From assembly GCA_031308135.1 (NCBI GenBank), contig JAHLJT010000631.1:144626734-144690733 (forward strand): 64,000 nucleotides of DNA, read 5' to 3'. Both the position numbers and the translations under genes were made by a program. The notes under the pieces were generated by a model that had not been told where the DNA came from, did no database searches, and saw only the letters and a list, made by a program, of their open reading frames with translations. Origin of the DNA: Acheta domesticus. Lineage: Eukaryota; Arthropoda; Insecta; Orthoptera; Gryllidae. Every line of letters begins with the position of its first letter. Within the stretch, counting starts at the first letter, position 1. Shown piece after piece: positions 36,433 through 50,000 of this stretch.

Positions 36433-36892
36433 TTAAATTAAGATTACTTCAAGATGCTTTTTCTTCCATAATCTCATTTTGAGTTCGGCAATGGTAAGGA
36501 AGGACTTCATCATTGTGTGATCCATTATATGATGATCCATATCTTTTTGAACTTCTTATTTCAGGATTTCCAAAGTAGTATTGTGGAAATGTATTTTGAG
36601 TATTACATTAAAAAAAATACAGAGGCAAAAAAGACACTGTTTAGCATTATATATATTTCTTACATTTGACACGTCTGTGCACAAAAATAATTGAAAAAAT
36701 ATATGTACAGTTTTATATATAAATATAAACATAGCCATTGCAGAAGCATGTTCTACAATACAGTCTTTCTCTTCGAGAAATTCTCTAATGCTTCCTCAGT
36801 CAAGTGTGACATGGCAGTGTCATATTATACTATTAATGTGCAAAGTAGTATATCAATAGCTCTAAGATTTTTTTCCAAAACCATAATATCAC

Positions 36893-36898
36893 AATAAA
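36893..36898 (+). terminator. Candidate poly(A) signal for RTN4IP1
   Basis: AATAAA about 460 bp after the RTN4IP1 stop codon, between the two convergent genes. Confidence 0.4.
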
Positions 36899-37220
36899 GG
36901 CATTGTTCTAACACCCAATCATTTTAAGTTAATAACTTAAAAAGTAACTTGAGAGAATAACAATTATTCACAGTCAATTAATTTCAACATTGCATGGACA
37001 TTTGACAGTATTATCAATATGAATACATATTGCAAGGAACAGTATATAAAAATAAAATCTAAGACAACACACAAAACTCTCACAATCATACCAATTTACA
37101 GATCAATATTGAAATGCTGAAGAATTTTCAGAGCCACTTTTTAAAAACCTTAAACTAATTTGTGACAATTTTTTTTTAAAGTTTGTAGACCTTACATGGA
37201 TAACTATAATTAAATATACA

Positions 37221-38044
37221 TCATTCACATGGTTCACTCAATGGGGGGGATTGTGCAGGATCTTGCTCTGGTAAAGACACTGGTTCGAGATGTGATAGAG
37301 TTCGAAGTGCTTCTGCTTTTTGTTGTGGTGAAAAGTGTTGGAATAATTCTGCAGCAACATCTAGGAGAACTTCTGGGCACTCCTGGTAAGGAAAAATAGT
37401 ACACTTGAACAGTTTTCAGAGAAAACATTCACTTCATTTACTTGCTAGTAATTATTTTGAAGACTATTCAGTTTCTTAACTGTATGATAAAGTACTAAAA
37501 AAATGGGTCACATTCACATGTCACTTAATAAATGATATATGCACTGCCAACATTAAATTATTATTAATTAAAAAAATTATTCAACTAACTTATCGGGTGC
37601 TATTTTATTATTTCTGATTAAAATTTGTTAATACGCCTAAGTCAATCAAAATAAATTATTTATTAATTAAAAATCAGACCTTTAAGGAACTCTTGATGTT
37701 CTGCACAACAGCATCTTTTTTAACACAACGAATGTTGTTTGCAATAATTGAATTTGACGGATCTTGCGCTTGCTGATCAAGGAACCATTCCACTACAGCT
37801 TCATTGTTCTCCCAAAGATAGGCCTGCACACACACACACAAAATGATTTTCCAATTTGATTCCACACAAACAATTGTTTTAAAAAATAGTATTTTTAATT
37901 AGTCATATTTTCATTTTTTGTTAGGTTGCTTTATAACCTTCTGGGACATTCCTCCCGTTACCCTTCCAAAATTTCATTTTTATAGTGCCAGGATAGGACC
38001 CTCTCTTTCCTCAGCTGCCAAAAGCGATCCCCCTCAGCCAGTTT

Positions 38045-38078
<34 letters not shown>

Positions 38079-41000
38079 TTTTTTTGGTCGATGCACCTGT
38101 AGGTGCATCCTGGCTGCTTATAATTAATATTGGGAGAGTACCCAAGTCCGGCAGGGGAAGGAAAGGTGATACATGGTGGATGGAGGAGTTTCACTATGTC
38201 GCAACACATTCTCCATGCCTTAAGTACAATTCAAAATTTTGGTAAAGCTATAATGCATTCTTGGGGCACAAATGCTCCAAGTCCCTGCACCACGTAAGCT
38301 GGGCAGGAATGGATGGATTATGATTGGAAAGGGATAAATGGTAGTTGCAAGAGCTCCACAATGCCAACACACATGCAAACATCCAGGCCTGAGGCGGGAC
38401 TCAAACCCACGACACTTCTGAGTCAAGACTATCAAGGTGCACCCGCCTTTAAGTTCCCAGTTGCCCATTTTATCCCTGTAAACAGCTATCCAAATTCTCA
38501 ATTCAAAACAAAAGAATTCTATATTCTCTTTGAATTATGACGGACCAACAAAGTCAAGATAGTTTTCTCATATGTAGGTATTGGGGGAAAATTTGTTTAA
38601 GTTTGATGTATTATCAGAATAATTAATATTATATCACTGAAACTTACAGAAGTAGTTCCCTTATCTTCAACAAACCATCTTCTGAGCATCGCTTCACACT
38701 GCCCAACACTTAAATTTGGCTGAACAGATATCAGATCATCAACTACTCTGTTCTCTAATAAGCGTCTCTTCAGCCTCCAAAATAACACACGTCGTGATTC
38801 TCTCCATGGAACAATATCCTAAACCAAAAATGAAATATATTATGCAAATAACTGCAAATTTTTGCATATAAGGGGTTATTTTTATCATTTCCATTATTAA
38901 TATAATTGTGCTATGCATCATATAATAAACTGACTTTATTGTCATTGTAACTCAGAATTTCAATGGTTCCATGTCTAAGATTTTTTAAATCCATGCATCC
39001 TTCCATTGCAGTATTATCACACAATACAAATGAAAAACATACTGAACTTCAAGAAGCAACGGGCACTTTTAAATTTCAGTTATAGCAATGACCTCCCTCC
39101 ACATTTTAATAAAAGATGTACATTTAAACTAAAATGGAATATGCAAATAAACCCATGAGACTGCACCTGGATTACTCCTTTTTCATGCATACGCTCTGGA
39201 GTATCATGCAGATCAGCAAAATGAACTGCAACTTGATGGTACATAGGAAGAAGAAATTTTTCTCGTTTAACAATGATTTGCTCTTGTTGAATTTTAACTT
39301 CCTGCGATGTATTAGGTCTCTCAATCTCTTCTTTAGCTGCTTTAATGACAGGGTCAATCCGATGAATAGCTTTAAGAAGATCCTTAGCACGGAACTTTAT
39401 TTCTACAATTCCTTCAGGTTCCAGCACTCCTCCTCTGAAATACAGTGGATAATACTCACAAATATTCAAAATAGTAAGTGTTGCACCAGACTACTTTTTG
39501 AGACACTAACCTGCTTTCAGGATCAGCATACATCTCCATGTGTCGAGGATTAATTGTAGGATCAACCACAACCCAAGCTCCGCCTCGTAATTCACCATTT
39601 GGAGGGATGTATATAATTATTGGTTGTGTGTAAGCATGCAAACCATCTACAATATATGCTCCAAACTTCACTACCTGCTCGTACATATCTGAAATAAAAT
39701 TTAAAATTCACTATGTTAAATAATCATCTTACAATTATTCAAACCAATTCATAGTAGTGGTACCTTCAAAATTTGTGAAACATTGTGGATTGAGCCATGT
39801 AACTTGAGATTACCAGATGCCCCCTTTTCCCATGGGCAGTTCCTGGATTTACAAAGCCCCCCCCCCCCTGAAATAAATCCCTGGAATGTTCTCCAATCTC
39901 ATTTTATGTCCCCTACACATTTACAGTAAAATCTGTCTAAGCCGAAATTGATCTGGCCATGGTCTCGAATAGCCGGTCGTGATCGGGTAAAAACAATTTC
40001 CGGTTTGGGAAGGTTTCCGTTTTATGCAACGTTGTCCATTTTTTGACACTTGTGATATTGAAGTTTCTGCTCTCAAAGTAGTAAATTACATGACATTATT
40101 ATTATTATCAAAATACATTAACATATACTTGTTATTCTTTCTTGGCGCATGGGGATATATCAATAAAATGGAATATCTCACGGTATTTCGCGTCGTTCTC
40201 GGTTGTGCCGCTAAAAGTCGCATGATCGCCACCATCGAGCAGTGCTGGGATCATGCGACTCCTGGCGGCACAACGTAAAACAACGCGAAATACCGTGAGA
40301 TATTCCATTTTGATGACACCCCGTGCGCCAAGAAAGAAAAACCGAAGTATATAATGTATTTATGGAAGAAATCACCAATAAATAAATATTAAGCACTCTT
40401 CATTGACAGCTTCTGGGTTGAAAAATATACACACTGGCTGTATTCGGACTGCTTGCTGATCTTTCAACACACAAGGTGTCACAACCCAGTACTATGAGTT
40501 TCTGAAACCCTCGCATGATCTTCAGCAATGCTTATCTGCTCAAGGGGTATTGATTTTCAATGCGGAGCAGGCAAATACTGAATAGCCATGCCCATACACC
40601 TTCCTACTCTCAGAGAGTCAGGGGAGAGGAAATTCTCCTAAGGCCTTGAGTCAAGCAACCTCAAGGTTGAATTCTACGCTGCAGTGGCGTAGCGTGACTC
40701 ACACGTTTGGGGATGCTCAACAATAACACAAAATGTCACAAACTATTTCATCTAACAGGCGAACACAACACAAGGCAGACACACTGGAACTATAGTGAGG
40801 TTTTTGTAACTTTACCCCTCAAGGCCAGTATTCACGATGGAATATGTCACGGTATATCGCGTCTTTCTCAGTCGTTCCGCTAGACATCGCATGATCGCGA
40901 CCGTATCAACCAATGTTTGCGATCAAGCGATGTCTAGCGATACGCCCGAGAAAGATGCGAAATGCAGTGTGATATCCCATCGCGGCTTGAGACGTTTAAT

Positions 41001-44000
41001 ACGGAATAATTTATTATTGGCACCGTCGTAAGCAATCGAGATCGACTTCCACGATTTCGATTGCTTACGACGGTGTAGGCGCTTCCCACAAAATCCTCAC
41101 AGCAGTCCGGACTGTCGATGTCTTAAAAGCAAATTATACAATGGCTCAGTTTTAATTCTTATACACGAATGGCAATGAGACCACTTGTTAATTTATACAT
41201 TGCAAACTAAAATAATATCTATTCAAGGAATAATTCAATTTCTTGGATATTAATTAAGAAATAGTAGAAAGGTACAATTTCTACAGTTTGTGACCATGAC
41301 CAAGCGGGAACTCCCGAGCGAGAGAGATAATTTACTGACCGCCTGAAGTGTGCTGCGCTCTCGTGCACAAACTAGCAACTTTGCTCATTAGACTCTTTCC
41401 GCAGTGGATGCTAGCGCAACAGTCGGTTATCTCAGGGCCAGGGGTGAAGAGGGGAGAGGAGAACCTCGCCATCTGCGCACGCGTCATTGCTCGTCGCAAT
41501 GTCGAGGCAGACGCTAGAAGCATTTTAGCTTCCAAGCAATCGCAGGCCAGCTTCAACAACCCGCCGAATTCAATCATAAGAAATCAATTTAAAATCAATA
41601 TAAAACTTGTTTCGCTCAACGGACCACTTGTAAGATTATCAATACAGTATTTAGAGTTCTTTATTAATATTATACACGGGGATGCTCAGTAACTCAGCGT
41701 CCCCTGACGCTACGCCACTGCTACGCTGACACCTTAAGCCACTCTCCGCTAGTGTCTGGTTGCCACCCCTAAATCGTGTCACTGGGATAGAGAATTTAAA
41801 ACAAACTTGCAAATGAATTAATTTCATTAAGAACATCTCGCGTCTCTCTGCCAATTGCATTAAATTCACAGGAATTCTGTTTTATAAAGATTTTTTTCCC
41901 TGCAGGACGTGAAAAACAATTCCGTTTCTGTGTTGGAGGGGTTCCGTTTTCTGCTGTGTAAAATACCATGTAACTTCAGGGACCAAGATATTTTCCGGTT
42001 AAGGCAGGTTTCCTGTTTGTACAGGTTCCAGTTTTGATAAATTTTACTGTAAAATGTAGAATTATTAACAACTTTCAATAAATAAAACGAATGATAACCT
42101 TCCTATATAGGAATAAGAATTATTGATCTTACAAGTTAAATAATGTCACTGAATTCACTAAAGAGGAAAAATAACAAAATTGTGGTACCCTTAAAAAATT
42201 TCAATGCAGTGCAATGCAATGCATAGACTTAAAAGTCTATGAAGAAATAGGGCTTCTACACTCACATGTACTAAACTTTTTAATCACTTGCATTTAACGA
42301 GATACTGAGGTCAACTTTTTATTCTTCAAATAGAACCAAACAACAATTTTTAGCAATTTTGAGGCAACTTTCATGACCAAATCAATGATATAATGCATAA
42401 TGCCATCTGTTATTATTATTACATTGATTATACAATCATAGAATTTTTAGAAATTTTCAGGTTCTTTCAACTCATAACTAAACAACTCATGTGTTTATGC
42501 CATATGCTTTGGATTGGCTTGTTGCAATTTAAAATACAAAACATATTCCAAGGAAACCTCAAAACAAAATTTAATTATTTTCAAGAGAAGTGAACATTAT
42601 GTCCCACAAATTAAGCCTGCCTTAAAATGAAGTATGAAATGTTTCCTTAATTTTTTTCTATGGCTAGTAGTAGGCCTACACAAACAAACATGTAGACTTG
42701 CTCAAAAAGATTAAATCAAAATTCCATTTTGAAGAAAAAACTCTGTTATTCTCATTTCAAGTTGTTAGGAAGGATGTGGAGTAATTTTTACCTTTCATTC
42801 CTCCAGAGAATCCTCTCCAATTAGCAAAAATAAAGAGAGGAAGCCCTTCTTTGCTGAAATCTTGAATGGCTTGGGCAGTTTTATAAGCTGAATCTGGAAA
42901 CCACACTTGACCAGCTTGAGAGACAGTCTGACAAACAAAACAGACTATTATAGTTCTAACAATCAAAACTCTGAAATTAATATATTTTTAGACAAATTTA
43001 TAGATTTAAATTTCTCATCTTTCTCAAGCCACCATTTTCTACATGAAATTTCAATTCATTTTGTGATATCTTTGCTCACAAACATGTCTCGCTACAGAAA
43101 TTTTGTGTTTACCTTGTATTTGATAATGAATATAATTATGGCACTAAGCAAATAATACTGTCATAATTCAAATGCCAAGAATGAATATGAGGACTGCAGG
43201 CACAAGGTAGAGATTTCACATCACTTTCTTGATCAGGTTCATAAATGAATATAATATGTACTTCAGTAGGTAAAGTAACAAGTTATGTTCCACACTTTTT
43301 CTCAATACCATAGGTAAATGATCACATCATTCAGAAAAGCATCTTCACATGAATTCCTCTAAATACACATTTGTGTTGGGATTGCTAAAGTAAGAGTCAG
43401 CAAGAAAAGGGTAGACATAGTAATCAAATAGTACTATCAAGATTTACCTTAGCTTCAGAATCAAAATTTGCTGGATCAGCAGGTAAGTTGAGCTCAACTG
43501 TACGTGTCTCTACAGCAATCACTCCCACCGGAATTCCTCCTAATCTTGCACGGCCACAAACTACCGTTTGAGCCCATGGTTGCATTATTTCATCCCAGGA
43601 TCCATGGTCAAAAAAGCCGCTTTCCCATGAGCTTGGATTGTCTAAAACATGAACTTTCCTGAGTAAAAGGAATTTTATACACAAGTTTGTTACATTTATC
43701 ATATTATTATTCATTATCATACTTGGATTTCTTCTTCCTGCCAACATCCATCTGGGATCATAAGGAGCTTTGGTTGGAATATATCCTACTTCTCGGTCAA
43801 CTGGATCCACAGACTTAATTTCCGGAACAGGAGATAGTTTGTCCTATCATATCAAATTGGAATTAAAGCCTCAGTTCTAAAGATTAAAGAAAAATAACTT
43901 AAAATGTGGACATGTTTTTACCTTAGGAATGTACGATAGCCACTTTACAATAGTGTAAATCCCATCCAAATCATGAGGATCAGTCTTGTGAGAAATACCA

Positions 44001-47000
44001 TTATTATACATAATTTGTATACCTCCCAATTGATTGTTGGAAGCATACACTTCTCGTCCAAGCAACTGCAATAATTATACAAATAAATGAATCAAACAAT
44101 AAGAGCATAGACATTTTTATGAATACTAAATATTAATAGAGCTTTTGAATAAAATATTATGTAATTTATTGTCATACATTCTTAATATTTACTGTTATAC
44201 TAGTAAAACATATCCAATGGTTTTATGAATTGCTTTATTATCAGCAATTACACAATGTTTCGTAACATGGTTAATTACGTCTTCAGGATACTAAAATTAT
44301 GTGAATACAGAACGCAAGTCTTATCTACATATCAATCTGCTGTAGTTTAACAACATATTTTATAAGTTTTTCAAATGTCTCTAAAGTAAAAGTTAATACA
44401 TTAACATGTCAAATCAGTTAAAAAATTATTTCAAGTATCTATTCAGTAAAAGTTTATCACAAAATTAAAACATGTCTACTACCTAAGAATTAAATGTTCA
44501 TCAAAACTTTTTTAAAACTTATGAATAGCAACGACAAAATTTCAAAGACACACTTACCTTAATGAGGGAACAGTTATCCCATTTTAGAACATCTTGAGAG
44601 TGTGGTACACAGAGAAGTTCACAATATCTCCTCAAGTGTTCTACTGGTGAAACTTTCTACTGTTGAAAGTTATTGTGTGGGACATAATGGGATCCTCATT
44701 AAGGCGAGTCTCTCTTTGAATTGTTTTGTCCTTACTATTCATAAGTTTTAACACTGTGATTAACTTTTACTGAATAGACAATGGAAATAATTTTTTTAAC
44801 TGATTTGACATGTTAATGTATTAACCTTTACTTCAGAGACATTTGAAATGTTTATAAACTTTGTTATTAAACTACACCAGTTTGATGTGTAGATAAGACT
44901 ATTGATTTCTGTCCATATCCATAATTTTAGTAACCTGAAGAGGGAGGTAACTATGTTATAAAACATCATGTAATTGCTGATAATCAAGGATTGTCACAAA
45001 AACAACGGATACATTTTATTAATAAAAAATAGATTCACAATCAGGAAGAATTATTCTATTTATCTTAAGTTTCACTGCTATACACTCATTACTCATAAAA
45101 GAAAACTGAATATGATTATTTCCAACTAGATTTTAATTATTTGTTTACATTTTTAAAAATCCATTTAAATCCTAAAATTATTTTTAATTTCCTTTAAACT
45201 TACTTTGTTGAGGGCTTGATATCCAGTGAGAATTATGTGAGAATTTTCAATCTGAATTACACGTTGTCCAAGACGAACAAGGTATGATCCAATGCCAATA
45301 GCTCTGCAAGTTACCATAGAAATTGTGACTACTTCTTTATAAGCACTTGAAGACTCACCAGCTATCATTCCAGCATATTTGAGGTTCTCAACTCCTAACC
45401 CATCTTCTTTACCTGCAGTATAATGAAATTGCACGTAGTACCCACTCTAAATAATGATACCATTGAACATTTAATTTTATAGCTTACCTATTATATCTGT
45501 TATTTTATAACGAGATTCTCCTTCATCTTCAATCAAAATGGCATGCACAGAATTCATTGCTGAAACTTTAGTGAAATCTTCCGTAGTTAAATACAAATAT
45601 TTAAATCCCTGAAAGAAGACAATATTAAAGAACATTATATTTACAGTTCCCCAATATTTCAAAATTATAATATCAAAAGAAATCAAAAAGAAAATACCTT
45701 AGAAAAGTTTTTTATTTTATTTAACATAAAATATAATTTATAAAACCATATCATCAAATTACATGAATAGTATGGCATAAAATCGCCAAGTCATGAAGTG
45801 ACAGAGGTTATTACGAAATATAAAGTGCTTCATTTGAGTACATTCCACAACATACCTTATCAGGTTCTTCTGGATCTTCCCAGGCTACCCGAAATAAATG
45901 TTTGATTTCTTCAGCCAATCCAATTCTTGCACCACTATTGGCAGCAATATAAATTCTAGGTATTTTCTTTTGTCTTGCCAGCTCAGATGCAAGACAGAAA
46001 ATGTGATCTTCTTGAGGTCCAAAAGAGCCTATCATGTATGTAATGTCATTGGCAATAACAATTATTTCTCGACCCTCCGGATACTCTGGTGTATAGAGGG
46101 TCATTCGCCATGCAACCATGCCTACCTAAAAAGAGTTCAACAAAGATGTTTAAATGAAGTCTCAGCTCAAGAATTGCAAGCAATGTTCAGTCCCCAAAGA
46201 TCAACATACATTGTTTTCTCCAGGTAATCTCTTCTGTTCAACAAGGCGATCATCGTCAAGTACCAACTCAACATAATCCATTATTTGCTTTGGTCGAGGA
46301 ATATTTTCTGAAAAACATTACATATGATGTAAATAACTCTTGTATTTCCTGTAATAGTAGATGATATACTGGTGAGATAAGTTTTCTACAAAGAAATACA
46401 TTGTCTTCAATAATTAACTGAATTTTTTTCTAACTTTTTATGTTGCATGTTTTTCAAAAAACAATTATCATGAACTGGACCACTCTCAACTGCAAGGCCG
46501 TAAAGGAAATAGCTCTACTTTCCTAGATGGTATTTGGCGAAACAAAAATGTACATTTTGTTTCTTCTTAACTATGCTCAGAAAAAAGAAAGAAATACAAA
46601 GTCTAAAGAAAGTTCCAGACATTCCAGAAAGATCATATTTTTAATAGTTATGCTAATAAAATCACATTGTTTGGTTTTCATATGTTTACATATTTAATCA
46701 CCCAATTGCTTATTTTTCTGAAGAAAAAAGAAAGAGGAGGGAAGGGTTTAATATTTGAGATAATGTGGTAATATCAGAAATAATCAATCTTGTGAGTAAT
46801 GTGTTCGTGATTCTATATTTGTTAATAATTTGTTTACAAAGACACACCTGTAATCACAAAAGTTCCTCAACAATTTTCTTTCTATTTCTTCTTGGGGGAT
46901 GGGGAGAGTCTTTGGAAAAATGTTATGATCAACAGTACAAAAATATTTACAGCATTCAAGAAGTAGTGCAATGAACTCCTTACCATTTGGCCTCTCTTCA

Positions 47001-50000
47001 CAGTACTCTCTCCACAGTTTATCCAACATCTGTCTAAACATGTCTGGGTAATCATACACATAGCTAGTACCAGCACTTTGAGCTTGAAAACGTTTCTGCT
47101 GAAGATAATCTTTGGTAAGGTATGGAGTAGAAATAGGCAAACCATGCATAGGCCCTTGCTTGTTTCCATAGGATTCAAATTTTATCTGAAACATTGACAT
47201 TAAGGTAAAAGTTCTTCATAAAGTTATCTCAATTGTGTTCTCTTTAAAAAACAGAAAGCAGGGTCAAATGCTTACTACTCCAGTTTTGGGGTCAGTAACT
47301 TCTTTGTATAACCATAAATCTAGTGAATATCCACTTTCATTTGCAAGGCACAATCGAACATTTGTTGTTTTACTATTAGGAGATTGTCTTATTGTCATTT
47401 TCAATTCTGCTTGAAGAACTCTTAGTTTCCATAAACGTGGACCGTAGCGCATGACCATTGCTGTTACACTTTCTTCAATCTGAAATATTCAATTTCAACA
47501 AATTTAGCAATCACTTCATCTGTTAAGAAAAGGGAAATTTCTGAAATAACCACAGAACACACTACAGAGGAAAGAACAAAAAATCCAGTCTTGTGAAGAA
47601 CTATGACAGTACCATTTTTTGAATTTTTAGTTATTATTATAAAAATTCTTGATGCTCTAATCAATTAACAGAGAATTAAATGATAAATAGATTGGATTAA
47701 AAAGAATGCAAATGCAGTTGCTTTTGTATATGTTCATCACTACCACCAAAACTTTTGATAAACAAATCAGATCTGAAAATCATTACCAGTTTAAAATTGG
47801 GCTTAAAATTACAACATCAAGACTATATATTAAATTGCTTACTTTTGAAGGATCCATTATGACTGTTGGAACAAAGTTTAAAAATATGTGATTGCAATCC
47901 GTTCTCTTAGAATCAGGATGTGAGAATGCAACTTCTAGTTCATCCATTGCTTCCAATAAAACTCTTTCTGCTTCATTCTGAAGATATTCAAAAGAGGCTT
48001 CTTTTGTGATCAAATCAGAGTGACGAATTATAGATCGAATAAAGAATCTGTAGTCTGTTACTTCCTGTCCTTTTGCAACCTACATTTCAGACATTATTAA
48101 AAATTAGAACTGTATGCCACAAACTATTAACATAAGTAGACATTAAATTAACTGCTTACTTTTGCTTTTCCTAAATACAGATGCATCTTTTGATTTGATG
48201 TTGGAAGTGCTTCTAAATCATAGGTTCTCATTCTATTCAATTCTAGTTGAAATGCCATAGCAGGTTCTAAATGCCGATAAATACGGTCCTCTGCGTATCC
48301 ATCTCGGAATCGGTATGTGAAAAACTTGGGAAACTGACGCCTAAAAAGTAATTTGTCCCCAATCATGTCTTGTAAAACACAAGTGGAAATTACAGGTTCA
48401 GTACATATAATTCGGCACAGCTAACTTACTTAATGAGTATTACAAAAGTAATTCGTCTAATTCCTCGTCTTTTCAACTCTTCACAATGGCGAGCACAGAA
48501 ATCACCAAAACGTCGGCTCAGCACTGAATCATCAGTGTCTCCTTTCTCTTTGATACCAACACTCAAGATATGAATTGGATCAACTTGCTGTGAGAAGATA
48601 ATTATACAAATTTATTCCTTACCCCTTTAGATGTAATATTGACAATATAATAACCTAATAAAATAATGATCGATGTTCTCACCTTTTCTCCATCATCTTG
48701 AGATGCTCTTCCATCACCTAGAGATGTACTGATATTTATACTAGTGCTAAGACGGGATTCACTGCCACTTTCAAGAGCATCTAAAACTTTTGGAGATACT
48801 ACAGCAGGAGAAGCAAAATCTTCTAAAACATCTAGCATTTCATCTGCATATTGTTCAAACTGTTCAAAAGTCTCAAAAGCTGCCATACAACCCGTTCGCT
48901 GACAATTTTCCATACTCAATGAAAAATCAGTTTCACTGGTAATAAGTCCATGTTCTGACTTATTCAGAGGTATCCTATACAGCACAGAATATAATTAAAG
49001 TAAATTTGAGTTAAATGGATCACATTTAAACATGTGTAAGTCTTTACTAACCTGTTAGGATGTGATGACGGTAGGAGAAATTGAAAATGCACCAAGCTTA
49101 TTTCTCCAGATAACTCAAGGAGTTGAAGACACGTTAGTTCATACGAGATATATGCTCTTCGAACATACACCTAGGAAGAGACATTTATTAATACACAATG
49201 AACAGATGACCCTGAATAATATATAATAAAGGATATCACAAATATATACCTCCAAGGAAGCATTCCGAACAGCTTTGTTTGTATGATAGAAAAAGTCGTG
49301 AAGAATATCAAAAATGGAGGTCTCGGACAAAATTAATTTTTGCAAATTTTCAGGGTGGAAATCATGTCCATACATATCAACAGCAGACAAAAATATAGAT
49401 TCCATTTGATTATGACGCAACTCGTATGCAGGTTGATGAGCAGCAATTAACACCTGAAATTTTAAAGTACTTTATGTTATTTCAAAAATTAATGTAATAA
49501 TGAAAATGGTGTTTTTGGCATTAAAGAAGTGAAATAGATATATTCTTTGACAATTTTATTTTAATGAAATACTTTCTATGACTTATCATCTCTCAAATAA
49601 CTTTTATCAATCCCTCTAGCATATTCAACAAATCGCAAGTAGTATATAGTTCAACTGATGAATGTATTTATGGAGAAACTGGGAGTATGGGGGTACAGGA
49701 CTTGCATTTAAGAAATGTTGAAGCATGCCAAGTCTAAAATCCTTAAAAAAATGGAGGGAAAGGTTGAAGCATATTTGTACTTCAAGTCCTCTTCTGACTT
49801 TGAATTCTCAATTTCTGAATTTTCAAACATTGATTTGAAGCTGTAGTTATTTTCTATTTTATATATGTGTGTAATATTCATGACTGACCAGATAATTAAA
49901 AGAACCTCGAAACATTCATACTGTTCATAGATTATGAAAAGGCATATGACAGAATAAATAGGAAGATGCTATGGAACATCCTTATGGGAGAAAACTTTGA

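Larger units (their letters stand above)
40682..41720. mobile_element. Non-autonomous hAT element with 8-bp target duplication
   Basis: Ends CAGTGGCGTAGCGT (left and, reverse complement, right) with CTACGCTG repeated at 40674-40681 and 41721-41728. These ends are typical of hAT. The 1,039-bp element has no transposase and is nested in the TA-flanked element at 39,924-42,049. Confidence 0.88.
39924..42049. mobile_element. TA-flanked DNA transposon (pogo/Tigger or mariner-like), non-autonomous
   Basis: Ends CAGTAAAATCTGTC (left) and CAGTAAAATTTATC (right, reverse complement), each flanked by TA. The next bases are also similar on both ends (AAGCCGAAA / AAACTGGAA). No transposase frame. The 2.1-kb span includes a nested hAT element and two palindromes. 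It lies in the ACC intron 39,689-42,791. Confidence 0.7.
37680..47185 (-). other. ACC carboxyltransferase domain
   Basis: N-terminal half: [56 protein letters not shown]-terminal half: [70 protein letters not shown]. It matches the crotonase-fold CT domain throughout. Confidence 0.92.
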
